Origin: Cryomorphaceae bacterium ASP10-05a
Lineage (GTDB): Bacteria; Bacteroidota; Bacteroidia; Flavobacteriales_D; Sanyastnellaceae
Direction: 5' to 3'
Length of the DNA stretch: 32,240 nucleotides
Assembly (NCBI GenBank): GCA_000981645.1
Contig: LAQC01000005.1
Span: forward strand, 1-32,240
The position numbers and the translations under genes were made by a program. The first letter of the stretch is position 1; each line of letters starts with the position of its first letter. Below the pieces are notes generated by a model. That model was not told where the DNA came from. It saw nothing but the letters and a program-made list of their open reading frames with translations, and searched no databases. Below, piece by piece: positions 8,688 through 16,745 of this stretch.

Positions 8688-8799
8688 ACTTCACTACGCT
8701 CAGGAGTTGATACACTTTGAAGTGCTTACCAGCACTGAGCAAAGCAAAGTGCAGACCACCAACTCCCAACTTCGGTCACTGGGCGTCAGTCGAAGTGCC
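8688..8799. repeat. Cluster of diverged cacttcg...cgctcagtg repeat units
   Basis: Three related units sit in the spacer between the LysR stop and the aminotransferase start. They are 8772-8799 (minus strand: CACTTCGACTGACGCCCAGTG then ACCGAA), 8731-8752 (minus: GCACTTTGCTTTGCTCAGTG) and a partial unit at 8688-8703 (plus: ACTTCACTACGCTCAG). A further copy in plus orientation lies at 13503-13528. A perfect hairpin AGTGCT-tacc-AGCACT is at 8721-8736. This family of imperfect palindromes is frequent between Bacteroidetes genes (recalled, not searched). It may act as a terminator or be a small mobile repeat. Confidence 0.6.
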
Positions 8800-8805
8800 A
8801 ACTCT

Positions 8806-9684
8806 CTAAAGCTCTTCAAATACAAAACCCAAAACAGGATTCGTGTTTGATTTCTTCCAAACAACATTTAAGTTGGTCCGTTGTGGGAAATCGGTAAGGT
8901 CTATGAATTTGATGTCTAAACTAAACGTATTCTTAAGAGACTTAGGCACCACAGCCAATCCGAAACCACTTTCTACCATCTTATAAATGGTGAGCGCGTT
9001 AACTGATGTATGAGATATCTGTGGAGAATATCCAGAATCTAGAAACAGACTCATAACCTCTGAGTAGTATGTAGGGCTGTAGTCTTTCTCGAAGAGAATG
9101 AAAGATTCCTCTTTCAGCTGCTCCATGTGGTTTAGTTTGCTTTTAGTTAGCGGGTGCTCTTTGGGCAACACCAAACAAAAAGGTTCTGTCAAGATGGTTC
9201 TCATTTCTAATGATTTAGGAACATCGCTTAAGCGAACGAATCCTACGTCTATAGATCCATCTAGAAGAGCTTCTACTTGCATCGAATTGTCCATTTCGGC
9301 CAACGAAAACTTGACGGTAGCATGCTTGGATTTAAACTTTTCTAGCAAGCTAGGAACCACACCTTGCATGGCTGATCCTACATAACCGAGCTTTAATGTC
9401 CCTTCAGCACCTTGGTGGATTAGTTTGGTTCTTTCTAGCCCCTGCTGAATAGTTTCTAGCCAAGTCTTAGCATCTATTGCGAGGTGTTTTCCTGCTGCTG
9501 TGAGCTCCACTTTTCTGTTTGTTCTGGATAGAAGTGAAACGCCAAGTTGTTCTTCTAGCTGCTTTATTTGTCTGCTAAGTCCGGGCTGGGAGATAAATAA
9601 CTTCTCTGCTGCTTTTCTAAAGTGAAGTTCTTCGGCTACGGCTAGGAAATACCTCAGATGACGGAGTTCTATTTGATTACTCAT
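8806..9684 (-). CDS. LysR-family transcriptional regulator, divergent from hutH
   Basis: 292 residues from ATG at 9684; an in-frame TTG nine bases upstream (9693) is a weaker alternative start. The N-terminal winged helix-turn-helix (about 1-60) contains LRYFLAVAEELHFRKAAEKL and SQPGLSRQIKQLEEQLG, the standard LysR signature. A periplasmic-binding-protein-like effector domain follows (about 90-292). Family knowledge: LysR proteins usually act on their own divergent promoter and a neighbouring operon, responding to a pathway metabolite. Because it sits head to head with hutH, control of the histidine-degradation genes, perhaps by urocanate, is inferred. Classical hut operons instead use the GntR-type HutC or HutP, so this would be a different control scheme. 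Full length, nothing missing. Confidence 0.9.
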   Translation of the reverse strand: MSNQIELRHLRYFLAVAEELHFRKAAEKLFISQPGLSRQIKQLEEQLGVSLLSRTNRKVELTAAGKHLAIDAKTWLETIQQGLERTKLIHQGAEGTLKLGYVGSAMQGVVPSLLEKFKSKHATVKFSLAEMDNSMQVEALLDGSIDVGFVRLSDVPKSLEMRTILTEPFCLVLPKEHPLTKSKLNHMEQLKEESFILFEKDYSPTYYSEVMSLFLDSGYSPQISHTSVNALTIYKMVESGFGLAVVPKSLKNTFSLDIKFIDLTDFPQRTNLNVVWKKSNTNPVLGFVFEEL

Positions 9685-9687
9685 GGT

Positions 9688-9711
9688 TATCAAAAGTACA
9701 ATTAAATGATA
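9688..9711. promoter_or_regulatory. Candidate operator TATCA-N14-TGATA between LysR and hutH
   Basis: TATCA (9688-9692) and TGATA (9707-9711) form a perfect 5-bp inverted repeat in the 62-base divergent promoter region, next to the LysR ATG. LysR sites are usually short interrupted dyads (T-N11-A), so this is a plausible binding site for auto-control and hut control. The link to this regulator is inferred. Confidence 0.35.
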
Positions 9712-9742
9712 TTGTTAGTTATTAAAAGGTTGTTGAACTTTG
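9712..9742 (+). promoter_or_regulatory. Candidate hutH promoter (TTG, 20 bases, GAACTTTG)
   Basis: TTG at 9712-9714 and GAACTTTG at 9735-9742 are separated by 20 bases, as expected for the Bacteroidetes -33/-7 elements (TTTG and TAnnTTTG; here the first T of the -7 box is G). The hutH ATG follows four bases later, so the leader would be very short. Confidence 0.45.
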
Positions 9743-9746
9743 GTAT

Positions 9747-11303
9747 ATGTTTAAATTAGGAATAGACCATTTGACTGCAGGCGTGGCATTAGCTATAGCC
9801 AGAGGCACAAAAGATATAGAAATCAGCGATGTAGCACGTGAAAATGTAAAGGCTTCAGAAGCCATAGTAGCTGAATTAGCGGCTGGAGATAGAACCGTAT
9901 ATGGTATAAATACAGGTTTTGGACCATTGTGTGATACTAAGATTTCTCCTAAGGATACAAAGGAATTGCAACGCAAAATTTTACTTAGCCATTCCGTAGG
10001 AACTGGTGAGCCAATTTCTAAGGAATTGAGTAAGTTGATGCTCATTCTTAAAGCGCATGCGCTGTGCAAAGGGTTTTCTGGAGTTTCAGAAGCGGTAGTC
10101 GATAGAATCGTTTTCCAAATCAAAAATGATATTATTCCTGTGGTTCCCAAACAAGGTTCTGTTGGAGCTAGTGGAGATTTAGCGCCATTATCGCATTTAT
10201 TCTTGCCTCTTTTAGGCGAAGGATATGTGTGGGGCGAAGAAGGCAGAATGCCAGCAGCTAATGTGTTGTCAAAAAACGGATTAAAAACTGTTAGCTTAGG
10301 AGCTAAAGACGGTTTAGCGCTTATCAATGGAACTCAGTTTATAGCCTCTCACGCCATTAAATTGGTAGAAAGAATGTACAATGTTCTTTCCCTAGCAGAT
10401 ATATCTGCTGCCATGATGGTAGAGGGATTATTGGCCTCTGAAATGCCTTTCAATGCCCAATTACATGAAACCAGACCGCATATAGGAAATGTACATGTGG
10501 CTTCTAGGGTGAGAGCTCTGCTGAAAGATTCAGGAATAGTAGTTTCTCATGAAAACTGTGATAAAGTCCAGGATCCATATTCATTAAGGTGTGTTCCTCA
10601 AGTCCATGGAACGAGCAGAAATGCTTGGCTTCACTTGAAAGAAACGCTAGAAGTAGAGATAAATTCAGTAACAGATAACCCGATAGTTTTCTCTACAGAT
10701 TTAACGATCAGCGGTGGAAATTTCCATGGCCAGCCTATGGCACTGCCTATAGATTATGCAGGACTAGCTTGTTCAGAGATAGGAAATATCTCAGACCGTA
10801 GAGCCTATTTAGCGTTAGAAGGAAAGTATGAGGGAACTCCTAGGTTGCTTATGGAGGGCACAGGGTTGGATTCAGGGTTTATGATATTGCAGTACACTAC
10901 AGCAGCATTGGCTAGTGAGAATAAAGGATTATGCTGGCCAGCTAGTGCAGACAGTATACCCACCAGTATGGGCCAAGAAGATCATGTAAGTATGGGAAGC
11001 ATCAGCGGCAGAAGGGCCAATGAGATCTGTGGTAACGTAGAGCAGATTTTAGCCATAGAATTAATGTTCGCTGCACAAGCCTATGATTTCAGAAAGAAAG
11101 AGGGCTTAAAAGGAAGCGATGTGATGGAAGAGTTACACTCAGAAATCCGCAAACATGTAGCTTTCGCCACTGAAGATAGAATCTTCGGAGATGATATAGA
11201 AAAGATGGTAGAGTTGGTTAGGAATGGAGCGTTGCAACGCGTTACAGAAAAGCATGAAGACTTCAAGAAGACTGCACACTCGGAGTTATTTGAAACGTAT
11301 TAG
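9747..11303 (+). CDS. hutH: Histidine ammonia-lyase
   Basis: 518 residues, typical length. HutH removes ammonia from L-histidine to give urocanate, the first step of histidine degradation, in the cytosol. The self-forming MIO electrophile triad is A141-S142-G143 in GSVGASGDLAPLSH. The catalytic tyrosine lies in TVYGINTGFG (Y52). Also present are ALINGTQ, the SLRCVPQVHG block, TDNPIVF, GGNFHGQ and SADSIPTSMGQEDHVSMG. The SH pair at 81-82 and the QEDHVSMG block are typical of histidine lyases; tyrosine/phenylalanine lyases differ there. It is preceded by a divergent LysR gene and followed, after 148 bases, by hutU. Imidazolonepropionase and the glutamate-forming enzymes are not in this window. 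Confidence 0.95.
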   Translation: MFKLGIDHLTAGVALAIARGTKDIEISDVARENVKASEAIVAELAAGDRTVYGINTGFGPLCDTKISPKDTKELQRKILLSHSVGTGEPISKELSKLMLILKAHALCKGFSGVSEAVVDRIVFQIKNDIIPVVPKQGSVGASGDLAPLSHLFLPLLGEGYVWGEEGRMPAANVLSKNGLKTVSLGAKDGLALINGTQFIASHAIKLVERMYNVLSLADISAAMMVEGLLASEMPFNAQLHETRPHIGNVHVASRVRALLKDSGIVVSHENCDKVQDPYSLRCVPQVHGTSRNAWLHLKETLEVEINSVTDNPIVFSTDLTISGGNFHGQPMALPIDYAGLACSEIGNISDRRAYLALEGKYEGTPRLLMEGTGLDSGFMILQYTTAALASENKGLCWPASADSIPTSMGQEDHVSMGSISGRRANEICGNVEQILAIELMFAAQAYDFRKKEGLKGSDVMEELHSEIRKHVAFATEDRIFGDDIEKMVELVRNGALQRVTEKHEDFKKTAHSELFETY

Positions 11304-11350
11304 AATGGGTTCGGGGTTTGGAGTTCGAGATGAAAAAAGCAAAAATTATT

Positions 11351-11366
11351 CCCCTCCTTGGAGGGG
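11351..11366. terminator. GC-rich hairpin after hutH (CCCCTCC-tt-GGAGGGG)
   Basis: Perfect 7-bp stem with a two-base loop, followed by a G-rich run (ttgggggtggg). This short dyad is a common intergenic element in Bacteroidetes. It could weaken transcription between hutH and hutU, but there is no T-run, so termination is uncertain; it may be only a dispersed repeat. Confidence 0.4.
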
Positions 11367-11427
11367 TTGGGGGTGGGTTAATGTGGAAACGAAACGTTCA
11401 CATTTAGTCTAGAAAATATTGATGAGG

Positions 11428-11439
11428 AGACTTAAGTCT
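11428..11439. promoter_or_regulatory. 12-bp perfect palindrome AGACTTAAGTCT before hutU
   Basis: A perfect 12-base palindrome ends 12 bases before the hutU ATG, within the 148-base hutH-hutU spacer. It could be a dimer-binding operator. It does not match the TATCA dyad in front of hutH, so a shared regulator is not supported. Confidence 0.3.
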
Positions 11440-11451
11440 AAATAAATAAAA

Positions 11452-13464
11452 ATGATAGATACAGAGACTAATTTCAAACAAGCTATAAAAACCGGAATCC
11501 CATCAGAACTTCCTGCTGCAAAAGAAATCCCGTTTAGCGCTAATCGAGCGCCTAAGCGTAAGGATATTTTGAGTGTAGAGGAAAAGAAACTGGCTATTAG
11601 AAACGCGCTGCGTTATTTCCCCGCCAGATGGCATGTGGAATTGGCCGCTGAATTCAAGAAAGAATTAGAAGATTACGGTAGAATCTACATGTTTAGATTC
11701 AAGCCCGATTACGAAATAAAGGCACGACCTATCAGTGATTACCCTGCAGAAAGTCAGCAGGCAGCTGCTATCATGCTCATGATTCAGAATAACCTAGACC
11801 CAGCAGTGGCGCAGCATCCTTATGAGCTGATTACCTATGGTGGAAATGGAGCTGTGTTTCAGAACTGGGCGCAGTACATTCTTACCATGCAGTACCTGAG
11901 CGAAATGACTGAAGAACAAACCCTTCACATGTATTCTGGTCATCCTATGGGGTTATTTCCATCTGGAAAAGAGGCGCCCAGAGTAGTGGTGACTAATGGT
12001 ATGATGATTCCGAATTACTCCAAGCCAGATGATTTAGAAAAATACAATGCACTGGGAGTAACTCAGTACGGGCAAATGACCGCTGGTTCATACATGTATA
12101 TAGGGCCGCAGGGAATAGTTCACGGAACCACTATTACGGTGATGAATGCTTTCCGTAAAAGACTAAAAGAAGGAGAAACGCCTAAAGGTAAAATATTCCT
12201 TACAGCAGGACTAGGCGGTATGAGTGGAGCACAACCTAAGGCGGGAAATATAGCAGAATGCATCACCATTTGCGCAGAGGTAAATGATGAGGCTTCCTCT
12301 AAACGTCATGAGCAGGGTTGGGTAGACGAGTTGATTTCAGACATGGACGAGCTGGTGAGCAGAACACGCGTTGCAATGCAAAACCAAGAAGTCGTATCCA
12401 TAGCCTACCAAGGAAACGTGGTAGATATCTGGGAGCGCTTCTACGAAGAAGAAATTTTCATTCATTTAGGTTCAGATCAAACCTCACTGCACAATCCATG
12501 GAGTGGAGGATACTACCCAGCAGGGATAGCTTATGAAGAAGCTACATTACTGATAAAAGACAACCCTTCCAAGTTTGAAGAGTTGGTGAAAGAATCATTA
12601 AGAAGGCATGCTGCAGCAGTGAATAAGCACACAGAAAGAGGAACCTATTTCTTCGATTACGGAAATGCATTTCTACTGGAGTCAAGTAGAGCGGGAGGGA
12701 ATGTGATGGCTGAAAACGGTATCGATTTCAAGTATCCTTCTTACGTTCAGGATATTTTAGGGCCTATGTGTTTTGATTATGGTTTTGGGCCATTTCGTTG
12801 GGTATGTGCATCAGGCCTGCCAGAAGATTTAGACAAAACAGACGATATAGCTCTCCGCGTAATGAGAGAAATAAAACCTACTGCTCCAGCTGAAATTCAG
12901 CAGCAGATGCAGGACAATATCCAGTGGATAGAAGATGCCAAAAAGAACAAACTCGTAGTAGGTTCACAGGCCAGAATACTCTATGCAGATGCAGAAGGAA
13001 GAGCCAAGATAGCAGAGGAGTTCAATAAAGCAGTAAACTCAGGAGAGCTAAAAGCAGCCGTAATTTTAGGAAGAGACCATCACGATGTATCTGGAACAGA
13101 CTCCCCATTCCGAGAAACCAGTAACATCTATGACGGTTCTAAGTTCACCGCAGATATGGCCATCCATAATGTGATAGGAGATAGCTTTAGAGGAGCTACT
13201 TGGGTTTCTATCCATAACGGAGGAGGCGTAGGTTGGGGAGAAGTAATGAACGGAGGTTTTGGTATGCTGCTAGACGGAAGCGCAGAAGCAGAAGCCAGAC
13301 TAAAAAACATGCTCTTCTACGATGTAAACAACGGGATAGCCAGAAGAAGTTGGGCTAGAAACGAAGAAGCTCTATTTGCCATTAAACGGGAGATGGAGAG
13401 GACTCCAGGGTTGAAGGTGACTGTAGCTCAGATTGTGGATGATTCGATTATTGATGGGTTATAG
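11452..13464 (+). CDS. hutU: Urocanate hydratase
   Basis: 670 residues. HutU adds water to urocanate to give imidazolonepropionate, with tightly bound NAD as electrophile. NAD-binding signatures are ITYGGNGAVFQNW (127-139) and TAGLGGMSGAQPKAGN (251-266). The conserved block PMCFDYGFGPFRWVCASG carries the active-region cysteine, and GRDHHDVSGTDSPFRET is also typical. Common bacterial HutU is about 555 residues. This is the longer form resembling the eukaryotic-length enzyme, with extra N-terminal and middle sequence; such long forms are known in Bacteroidetes. It presumably acts with hutH. The last 61 bases before the stop are duplicated about 200 bases downstream. Confidence 0.95.
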   Translation: MIDTETNFKQAIKTGIPSELPAAKEIPFSANRAPKRKDILSVEEKKLAIRNALRYFPARWHVELAAEFKKELEDYGRIYMFRFKPDYEIKARPISDYPAESQQAAAIMLMIQNNLDPAVAQHPYELITYGGNGAVFQNWAQYILTMQYLSEMTEEQTLHMYSGHPMGLFPSGKEAPRVVVTNGMMIPNYSKPDDLEKYNALGVTQYGQMTAGSYMYIGPQGIVHGTTITVMNAFRKRLKEGETPKGKIFLTAGLGGMSGAQPKAGNIAECITICAEVNDEASSKRHEQGWVDELISDMDELVSRTRVAMQNQEVVSIAYQGNVVDIWERFYEEEIFIHLGSDQTSLHNPWSGGYYPAGIAYEEATLLIKDNPSKFEELVKESLRRHAAAVNKHTERGTYFFDYGNAFLLESSRAGGNVMAENGIDFKYPSYVQDILGPMCFDYGFGPFRWVCASGLPEDLDKTDDIALRVMREIKPTAPAEIQQQMQDNIQWIEDAKKNKLVVGSQARILYADAEGRAKIAEEFNKAVNSGELKAAVILGRDHHDVSGTDSPFRETSNIYDGSKFTADMAIHNVIGDSFRGATWVSIHNGGGVGWGEVMNGGFGMLLDGSAEAEARLKNMLFYDVNNGIARRSWARNEEALFAIKREMERTPGLKVTVAQIVDDSIIDGL

Positions 13465-13502
13465 GTCCTAGTTTGGGGTTTAGAGTTCATAGTTTGGAGT
13501 TG

Positions 13503-13528
13503 TCACTTCGGCTGCGCTCAGTGACCGA
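13503..13528 (+). repeat. Dispersed repeat copy (cacttcggctgcgctcagtg)
   Basis: CACTTCGGCTGCGCTCAGTG followed by ACCGA is the best-preserved local copy of the family found in opposite orientation at 8772-8799. It lies in a spacer of repetitive gtttggagtt-type sequence just after hutU, a usual position for this kind of Bacteroidetes intergenic element. Confidence 0.6.
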
Positions 13529-13597
13529 GGGTTGGAGGTTTGATGTTAGAAATTGTGCGCGGGGCTTCCTCTAGGACAGGAGGTTGTGGGCGGGAAG

Positions 13598-13658
13598 GAT
13601 TCCAGTGTTGATGATTACTGTTTCTCAGATTGTGGATGATTCGGTTATTGATGAGCTA
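13598..13658 (+). repeat. Duplicated hutU 3' end
   Basis: These 61 bases match 13401-13461, the end of hutU, at 51 of 61 positions without gaps, including the shared run CTCAGATTGTGGATGATTCG. The copy lies 136 bases after the first and is followed directly by the AbiH remnant on the other strand. It is not a gene. It looks like a scar of an insertion or replacement that carried another strain's hutU end. Confidence 0.85.
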
Positions 13659-13971
13659 GCGCATTAAAGAAAAAAAATGGTTCTATCTTTGGCAGAGGGG
13701 TTGTGTCTTTAAGAATTAAAACTTTATCTCTCATCAGTTCAGTTTCGTCAAATATTCTTAAAATGTTATATAGATTTTCACAATATTGTTTTTGACCGTC
13801 ATGATGATGTGACTCGATTTTTTTGACGTTGTCATGCTGGAAGATATTTCTTAATAATGTTTTATCTCCCATTCCACAAGAATGACCAATTATTTGAACA
13901 TATATTTCTTTATCTGTTTCTAATAAACCTAAAACCTGCTTATATTGGGAAAGCCTTAAGTATTCTGAACA
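13645..13971 (-). pseudogene. C-terminal remnant of an AbiH-family phage-defence protein
   Basis: The minus-strand frame is open from 13971, just after an in-frame TAA, to TAA at 13645. It reads SEYLRLSQYKQVLGLLET, then IYVQIIGHSCGMGDKTLL, RNIFQHDN, then ILRIFDETELMRDKVL and TTPLPKIE. This matches the C-terminal end of AbiH-type abortive-infection proteins as I recall it: IIGHSxGxxDRTLLxxIFEHxN, a histidine-rich stretch, and NFxDxxLMRDKVVxxxxxxPL. The N-terminal two thirds are absent, and the last dozen codons run into the duplicated hutU end. The only internal ATG (13872) falls inside the GHSCGMGD motif. Inferred: a dead fragment of a defence gene that once lay between hutU and the TonB-type gene. 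Confidence 0.72.
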
Positions 13972-14015
13972 TTAACTCTTACCGAACTTATAACTGTTCA
14001 TTCAGATCACCTACT

Positions 14016-16397
14016 TCACAGCCTTCTACTCGCCTCATTTTTAGATTTAGTCTTTTTACCAGAGACCGCGTTTTTATTAGAAATGTTATAGGTTACCCAA
14101 AACGTAATAGTTCTACTAATCGGTTTTGTATCAGCCACAGTGTAGAATGTGTCAAATTCTCTGATGTTCTTATATCTAAGCGTGTTAAAAATGTCATCCA
14201 GATAGATTCTACAGTTCAGCCTTTTGTCAAAAAATGATTTTTTAAATACTACATCTGCGCCATATACTTCCGTGGCTATAAAAAAGGCATCAGCCTTAAG
14301 TGAGGTATAGGCTGCAGAGATATCTATACTAGTGGTTTTATTAAAGGAAAAGGTATTGAATACCTTTATATTGAATGTATTCTGCTTAAAAGAAGTGGTG
14401 CTTTCATCATTTACAAACCTTCTATTTAGAACATATCCAGAGAATCTAAGAAACCACCACTTTTTAATTTGTTTAGAGGTGTTGAATTCAGAACCAAACT
14501 GCACCTGAGCTCCAGTGTTGAATTTTCTATAGTAGGCTATATCGTTTTCCAGAAAATAAAGGCCATTTATAGCATCTTTAGTTTTGCTATAAAACACAGA
14601 AACTCGGCTTTTCTTAAAATCATAATTAATATCCAGTTTATCTACAAACTCTGGAGAAAGATCAGGGTTCCCTATGAAAAATTGAAAGTCATTAACTTTG
14701 GTAATGTAATTCCCCAAATCTCTAAAAGAAGGCCTTCTAAGACTCTGAGAAATACTGGCGGAAATACTTTTGTTACCCGGGAGTTCCCTTGAATAGAAGA
14801 AGGAAGGAAACCAATTTAAATAATCTTGATTCACCAAACTATCAGTGAGAAAATCAATTTTGTCCACAGCTGTATTCTCTATTCTTAAACCCGTTTTAAA
14901 GAAGTTCTTTTCACCAATTTTTTTGTCTAAAGAAATATAAGAAGAGGAGATATCTTCTTTGTAGTTAAAGTCATTCTGAGGAGTAGAGCTGTCTATAGAG
15001 TTATCTTCAAATAGTTCTTCAGTAATTAGACTATTCAATCTATCAGTTCTAGAAGCTTGTATTCCAAAATCTATGTTCAGGTCATTTTTTAATTGCTTTT
15101 CATAATCCAGTTGAAAAGATTGAATAGTTGTTTCAGAATCTGATAAGTAACGGGTCTTACTGTTTTCAAACGTACCGTTGTCATAAGTGGTGGTTACGGT
15201 ACTAGGGCCATTCCGTAGATTTTTAGAATAATCTACAAACACACTTAGCTTATCTTTTTTACTAATAACCCATTTGTAATTTAGAGTACCATTAACTCGA
15301 TTATTGTCGTACTTCCCATCAGTATTGTTGTCTCCAGAATCGGTAAGAGCATCTGCTAAGAAATAGTTCACTTTTCCTAAATCATCGTTTTTAAAATCAC
15401 TGAAAAACCCAAATACTTCAAAGCCAATTTCATGATTTTTATGCAGCTCGTTTATAAAGCCTAATTGATAGTTATGCTTTTTGTACAACGTTTCTGTAGC
15501 TAATGATGTGGTGTTTAATTGATTTGACTCTCTGTAATTCACTTCATTATCAATCTGCTGTAGGTTATGATTTCTGCGGTAATTGTAAAGGCCATATAAG
15601 TTCCATTTTTCTGTCCCATAATTCACATTAAAGCCAGAGTACCTGAGGTCAAGTCCGTTTCCTCTAGGCGTGTAGTATGATTTAATTGTTGATCTTAATC
15701 CGAGTGCTTTTTCCTTTAGAACTATATTTATAATTCCTCCTGTAGAGGTGGCACTGGTATTAGAAGATTGGTTGGATTGAATCTCAATGCGCTGTACATC
15801 CTCAGAGTTTAAGTTTGAAATATAATTGGCTAAATCTTCGCCATAGATTTTCAATGGTCTTCCGTTGACTAAAACAGTAGCACTCTCATTCCTCATTTGA
15901 ATCGCGCCTTTTCCATCTACCCACACACTGGGAGTTACTGCGAGTAGTTCCATTCCGTCATAGCCAGACTTAAGAGGAGTACTTTGAACATTAAAAATAA
16001 GCTTGTCGCCTTCTCGAGTAATCATAGATTTTTCTCCTGTGATCACGGCTTCATCTAGTTCTCCTGCAGATTGTACTAACACAATTTCCTCGAAGTTTAA
16101 ATTTCCTTTTAGTTCAGTTTCCCATTTTTTAAAACCAATAAATTCCACCGATAATTTACAGTCGGAAAACCCACCATCGTCTTGAAAGGTAAATGCACCC
16201 TTTTCGTTTGTAATGCCAGCATCGATAATAGAATCTGAAGAAATAGAGATTAGGAATACATTGGCAAACTCTATGGGAGCTTTACTCTCATCTACTACTG
16301 TTCCACTGCATGTGTGAACCTGTGCAGTGCATGCTGCAGAAAGGAAGAGTAGAAAAAAGCAGAATGAAGTAAAGACTTTTATCATGGATAGGTTCAA
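14016..16397 (-). CDS. Outer-membrane beta-barrel protein, TonB-receptor-like, with carboxypeptidase-regulatory domain
   Basis: 793 residues. Signal peptide about 1-25 (ends ACTAQ); Met-5 is an alternative start. Residues about 28-115 form a CarboxypepD_reg-like beta-sandwich (GTVVDESKAPIEFANVFL, NEKGAFTFQDDGG). A plug-like region follows (about 120-230, including VLVNGRPLKIYGEDL and STGGIINIVLK), then a long barrel of the OMP_b-brl_3 type (about 370-780) ending in a beta-strand (RTITFWVTYNIS) plus a basic tail. This is the standard layout of Bacteroidetes TonB-linked or TonB-like outer-membrane proteins. There is no SusD partner, so it is not a typical glycan-import pair; the substrate is unknown. 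A 348-base spacer separates it from the upstream di-haem peroxidase on the same strand. Confidence 0.88.
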   Translation of the reverse strand: MNLSMIKVFTSFCFFLLFLSAACTAQVHTCSGTVVDESKAPIEFANVFLISISSDSIIDAGITNEKGAFTFQDDGGFSDCKLSVEFIGFKKWETELKGNLNFEEIVLVQSAGELDEAVITGEKSMITREGDKLIFNVQSTPLKSGYDGMELLAVTPSVWVDGKGAIQMRNESATVLVNGRPLKIYGEDLANYISNLNSEDVQRIEIQSNQSSNTSATSTGGIINIVLKEKALGLRSTIKSYYTPRGNGLDLRYSGFNVNYGTEKWNLYGLYNYRRNHNLQQIDNEVNYRESNQLNTTSLATETLYKKHNYQLGFINELHKNHEIGFEVFGFFSDFKNDDLGKVNYFLADALTDSGDNNTDGKYDNNRVNGTLNYKWVISKKDKLSVFVDYSKNLRNGPSTVTTTYDNGTFENSKTRYLSDSETTIQSFQLDYEKQLKNDLNIDFGIQASRTDRLNSLITEELFEDNSIDSSTPQNDFNYKEDISSSYISLDKKIGEKNFFKTGLRIENTAVDKIDFLTDSLVNQDYLNWFPSFFYSRELPGNKSISASISQSLRRPSFRDLGNYITKVNDFQFFIGNPDLSPEFVDKLDINYDFKKSRVSVFYSKTKDAINGLYFLENDIAYYRKFNTGAQVQFGSEFNTSKQIKKWWFLRFSGYVLNRRFVNDESTTSFKQNTFNIKVFNTFSFNKTTSIDISAAYTSLKADAFFIATEVYGADVVFKKSFFDKRLNCRIYLDDIFNTLRYKNIREFDTFYTVADTKPISRTITFWVTYNISNKNAVSGKKTKSKNEASRRL

Positions 16398-16745
16398 GTG
16401 ATTCTGGTAATAGAACTCACTATTTGAAGTAAAATTATAACCTTAACAGGTTGTAAGTTGAAATCAAAACGATACTTAAGAACATTGTTATATCATAATA
16501 ATGCAAAAGGATACAGCGTGACTTACTAGAAAAGAAGAATAGGAATTAGTACTAGCCATATTCTTTTGTTCTGCTTTCTTTATTTTCCAATTATTGAGCT
16601 TACCCGCGAAGGGTTTGTTTTGTCAAGAGTTTGAGGTTCTACTAAATCTAAAAGCTACATACCTCAGTGTTAGAATTTATGAAAAGCCAAGAATCAAAAC
16701 AAAGAATACGATTAGAAACAGAATAGGTAGGGCATTAGAGTTAAC
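16398..16745. other. Spacer without a gene
   Basis: No coding frame with plausible composition. A small dyad AACCT-taac-AGGTT lies at 16439-16452, about 40 bases before the barrel gene's ATG, and could be a regulatory site. No good TAnnTTTG box was found for the minus-strand gene. Confidence 0.5.

Noticed and set aside
9684..9693. TTG at 9693 as the LysR start.
   Set aside because: ATG at 9684 gives the standard family N-terminus (MSNQIELRHLRYF); the TTG would add only three residues and lie inside the putative operator.
9722..10327. 201-codon minus-strand open frame.
   Set aside because: Lies antisense within hutH, whose own frame is unmistakable.
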